7,537 nucleotides of DNA from Spirochaetales bacterium (lineage in GTDB: Bacteria > Spirochaetota > Spirochaetia > B11-G9). The notes under the pieces were generated by a model, which saw nothing but the letters and a program-made list of their open reading frames with translations, ran no database searches and had not been told where the DNA came from. This document shows, piece by piece, positions 5,494 through 7,537 of this stretch. A program made the translations under genes and the position numbers. Position 1 is the stretch's first letter, and each line of letters begins with the position of its first letter. The DNA is taken from positions 1 through 7,537 of the forward strand of contig JALTGJ010000375.1 in the NCBI GenBank assembly GCA_027077185.1, given 5' to 3'.

Positions 5494-6027
5494 TTAAATT
5501 TTATTTTGTTTTATATTTTCCTTATATATTATACGTATTTTTTCCAAAACTTTGGAATATTCCTCTGATTGATAGTCAATATATGTCCATGGAAGTGACT
5601 GGAACTTTTTATTTACAAATAATAGGGTTACTTCTCCGTAGATTCCTTTTTGAAGAGGAATCCTGTGTCCATTATCTTTGGTTGTTGCCAGAATAAAGCT
5701 TTTCATGGAAAGCATTCCAGGATCAAGATTTATTTGTCTGTTTTTATCTTCTCTGAAACTATTTTCTATTGTATTTGTCATAATCTTTATATCCGGTAGA
5801 TTATCAGGAGATATTAGTTCCTGAAAAGATAAAAAAAAGCGTTTAATATTTGGCCCCATTTCAGGGTTGTAGTAGTTGGTATAGTTAAATGTGAGTATTT
5901 CACTTATGTAATCGATGGGACCGAATTTGTTTTCCAGCTGTACAAGTAGGTTTTTAATAAAATCTTCCTTACTTATTAGAACAGCTATAATAAGTTTTTG
6001 GCGTATAAAGCCAGTAATTTTTCCCAT
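5494..6027 (-). CDS. DUF4416 family protein
   Basis: From the ATG at 6027 the product has 177 residues and spans a complete DUF4416 domain. Hallmarks I recognise are KLIIAVLISKEDF at the start, KFGPIDYISE, FNYTNYYNPEMG, KRFFLSFQELI, LPDIKIMTN, the INLDPGMLSM block, ILATTKDNGHRI, GIYGEVTLLF and LPWTYIDYQSEEY near the end. The family occurs in spirochaetes, deltaproteobacteria and other anaerobes and has no assigned reaction; the protein is soluble with no signal or membrane segment. A longer reading starting at 6099 would add 24 residues that overlap the divergent gene and run through the Shine-Dalgarno sequence, so I reject it. The gene probably leads a transcription unit that continues into the lipoprotein gene. 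Confidence 0.9.
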   Translation of the reverse strand: MGKITGFIRQKLIIAVLISKEDFIKNLLVQLENKFGPIDYISEILTFNYTNYYNPEMGPNIKRFFLSFQELISPDNLPDIKIMTNTIENSFREDKNRQINLDPGMLSMKSFILATTKDNGHRIPLQKGIYGEVTLLFVNKKFQSLPWTYIDYQSEEYSKVLEKIRIIYKENIKQNKI

Positions 6028-6031
6028 ATGT

Positions 6032-6039
6032 TCTCCCTT
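6032..6039 (-). promoter_or_regulatory. Strong ribosome binding site of the DUF4416 gene
   Basis: On the minus strand AAGGGAGA precedes the ATG at 6027 with 4 nt between (5 nt from the GGGAG core). This fixes the start of the DUF4416 protein and excludes the upstream in-frame ATG at 6099. Confidence 0.8.
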
Positions 6040-6044
6040 TTTTA

Positions 6045-6073
6045 TTGCATGATTTATAATTTTAAACGATAAT
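6045..6073 (+). promoter_or_regulatory. Candidate promoter of the 468-aa protein gene
   Basis: TTGCAT (6045-6050), a 17-bp spacer, then GATAAT (6068-6073). A transcript from it would start around 6080, only a few bases before the ATG at 6083. A second -10-like TATAAT lies across the start codon (6079-6084) but has no matching -35 box. Confidence 0.5.
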
Positions 6074-6082
6074 AGTACTATA

Positions 6083-7489
6083 ATGGAAGCAGATAACAAT
6101 TTTTTACTGGAACTTGAAATAGCTCTTGATAAAAAACAAGCAGAACTTGAAAAAAAAGAACTACCTGCATTAAAGGAAACAATACGACTTTTTTCAAGTG
6201 CATTCGAAGGAATTTATAATCTCTTTCTAAAAAAGGGATTAATAGCAGATGACCCCTATAAATACGAACAGAAGATATCTGATATTACCCCTCCTTCAAA
6301 AGATATTGTTGTAGATTCCGAAAAAAACAATGCTATTGGTCAAAGATTATCTAACTATCATTCTCAGCTGGATTTTCTAAATAATTTTTATCAGTTTAGT
6401 GTTGATTTTATTACTATGCCCAGAATTAAAAAAATTATTTTACTAATTAAATGGATTAAATGGGAAAAAGTTTCTGAAGCTTCGACTGATATTAATACCA
6501 AAATATTTGCAGAGATATTTGGAAAAATAACTCAGGGTACTGATCAAATGTCTATAAAGCTGTTGAATGATTCCTTAAAAAGAATGCAGGATATGAGTAA
6601 AAAAATAGTTTTACTTTTAAAATCAATATCAACATACCAAAGAGAAAAATATAAATTTGATATTCGCAGTAAAATTATTGAAGAGTTAAAAATTTCTTCC
6701 AATGATATGCTTTCCAGTCCTGAAAATGCTTTACTAAAGATTAAGTCTAATTTCAAGAAAATAATGGGGAATGATACTCCATTTTATTCTGAACTGATAA
6801 AAGAAATATTTAATGAAGAAGCAGCTGAAAATGATTCTGTTAAATCTGAAGTTCTTAAGAAACTTAAGATAAAAGAAGTAAAAAATGAAAAGAAAAAGGA
6901 AATTAATTACAGGCAGATTTTAACAGACACTTTGAAAATTCTTTCAACAGCCTCAATCCCTCTGGAACAGGCCTTAAATAATCTTGCTTTTAATAATTCA
7001 CTTATTAAAGAAAAGACTCTCTCTTTTGGTGATAAATTCAGGCTTTGGATTATGAATCTATCCGGAACAAAGAATGTAAATGAAATAATAGAAATAGATG
7101 TTTTTGATGAAAGACTTGCAAGTACCAAAACAATTCAAATGGATTTTACTGAGTATCTTGACTCAGCAAGAAAAAAAATGAGATTATTGGCCGTTGCAGG
7201 GAATAAGCTTAGTTCAACCTACCGTAAGTTTGAAAGTGCTTCAGAAGAAACAGTATTAAATTTTATTAATAAAACATTGGTGGATATAACAGTAATTGCC
7301 AATAAGCTAGATCCTATTAATGTCTATTTAAAAAGTGAAGCAGGCAGAGAACAGCGTAAAAATATAAAAGGTGTAAAAATAGAAGTAACTTCAATTAAAA
7401 ATATAGTGGTAAAAGCCAACCAGAAAAAACATGAATATATTTCCCGTATTGAGGAACAGGAACAGCTAAAAAAACTTGGAGTTTTATAG
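6083..7489 (+). CDS. Uncharacterised Lys/Glu-rich cytoplasmic protein
   Basis: This 468-residue protein has no signal peptide or clear membrane segment. It is strongly charged and predicted by eye to be largely alpha-helical, with heptad-like stretches at the N-terminus (LELEIALDKKQAELEKKEL) and in the C-terminal 80 residues (ending SRIEEQEQLKKLGVL). The middle contains a KKIILLIKWIKWEK segment (residues 115-128) that could be an amphipathic helix. I recognise no catalytic motif or named family; it may be a spirochaete-restricted family. No Shine-Dalgarno sequence precedes the ATG, no alternative ATG, GTG or TTG codon with an SD lies nearby, and an in-frame TGA at 6050-6052 limits upstream extension. 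The gene is visibly more AT-rich than the hip and LRR genes. It is divergent from the DUF4416 gene (55 bp between start codons) and ends directly at a hairpin. Confidence 0.8.
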   Translation: MEADNNFLLELEIALDKKQAELEKKELPALKETIRLFSSAFEGIYNLFLKKGLIADDPYKYEQKISDITPPSKDIVVDSEKNNAIGQRLSNYHSQLDFLNNFYQFSVDFITMPRIKKIILLIKWIKWEKVSEASTDINTKIFAEIFGKITQGTDQMSIKLLNDSLKRMQDMSKKIVLLLKSISTYQREKYKFDIRSKIIEELKISSNDMLSSPENALLKIKSNFKKIMGNDTPFYSELIKEIFNEEAAENDSVKSEVLKKLKIKEVKNEKKKEINYRQILTDTLKILSTASIPLEQALNNLAFNNSLIKEKTLSFGDKFRLWIMNLSGTKNVNEIIEIDVFDERLASTKTIQMDFTEYLDSARKKMRLLAVAGNKLSSTYRKFESASEETVLNFINKTLVDITVIANKLDPINVYLKSEAGREQRKNIKGVKIEVTSIKNIVVKANQKKHEYISRIEEQEQLKKLGVL

Positions 7490-7517
7490 AGGATCATTTT
7501 AGTTGATCCTGTATTTT
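7490..7517. terminator. Probable intrinsic terminator after the 468-aa protein gene
   Basis: AGGATCA (7490-7496) and TGATCCT (7504-7510) form a perfect 7-bp stem with a 7-nt loop, beginning one base after the TAG stop. The trailing T-run (GTATTTT) is short. On the minus strand the loop and the following bases are also compatible with termination, so it could serve two convergent genes. Confidence 0.55.
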
Positions 7518-7537
7518 CCAAGCACTCTCAGGTAATC
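7499..7537 (-). CDS. Possible 3' end of a convergent gene (partial)
   Basis: On the minus strand from base 7537 the sequence reads DYLRVLGKYRIN followed by a TAA (7499-7501), giving 12 sense codons with a protein-like composition. The stop lies inside the hairpin shared with the preceding gene, which is a normal layout for convergent genes. Twelve codons cannot prove a gene or identify the product. Confidence 0.3.
   Translation of the reverse strand, partial: DYLRVLGKYRIN

Noticed and set aside
6028..6099. N-terminal extension of the DUF4416 protein to an ATG at 6099
   Set aside because: It would overlap the divergent gene's start and cover the strong Shine-Dalgarno at 6032-6039; the DUF4416 domain begins right after the ATG at 6027.
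1..7537. CRISPR arrays, tRNA genes, insertion sequences or attachment sites
   Set aside because: None were seen. The only tandem repeat is the coding LRR array, which has no spacers; no transposase fragments, terminal inverted repeats or tRNA-like cloverleaf sequences were noticed around the hip module.

Overview
The window looks like part of a chromosome from an anaerobic spirochaete (Spirochaeta/Treponema-like). This is inferred from a large secreted BspA-type leucine-rich-repeat protein, a DUF4416 protein, and a lipoprotein with a short signal and a loose lipobox. No rRNA or other phylogenetic marker is present, so the assignment is moderate.

Layout. Bases 1-2973 (+) are the 3' part (990 codons, 5' end outside the window) of a mosaic secreted protein: beta-helix repeats, an IPT/TIG-like domain, Fn3, two Listeria/Bacteroides (Flg_new/InlB B-type) repeats, and 17 perfectly phased 23-residue BspA LRRs. 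A good intrinsic terminator follows at 2981-3027. The 352-bp gap to 3325 also holds three 18-bp operator-like palindromes, centred exactly 73 bp apart, and two candidate sigma70 promoters.

These control the main find, a three-gene overlapping operon at 3326-4726 (+). It encodes a 64-aa HTH regulator (HipB), a 109-aa protein that is only the N-terminal HipA subdomain (HipS), and a 295-aa HipA-type kinase core (HipT) with an S-I-S Gly-rich-loop motif. This is the arrangement of the split-HipA tripartite toxin-antitoxin system HipBST. HipT would be the toxic Ser/Thr kinase (tryptophanyl-tRNA synthetase is the known target in E. coli), HipS the candidate neutralising partner, and HipB the DNA-binding autorepressor.

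The hipT stop codon shares a TTAA with the stop of a convergent lipoprotein gene of unknown function (4723-5436, -). Upstream of that gene, on the same strand, is a DUF4416 gene (5494-6027, -), and the two may be co-transcribed. Divergent from DUF4416 is an AT-rich 468-aa cytoplasmic, Lys/Glu-rich protein of unknown function (6083-7489, +). It has a promoter so close to its ATG that the mRNA may be leaderless. A hairpin at 7490-7517 closes the window, and the last 39 bases may be the 3' end of a gene on the minus strand.
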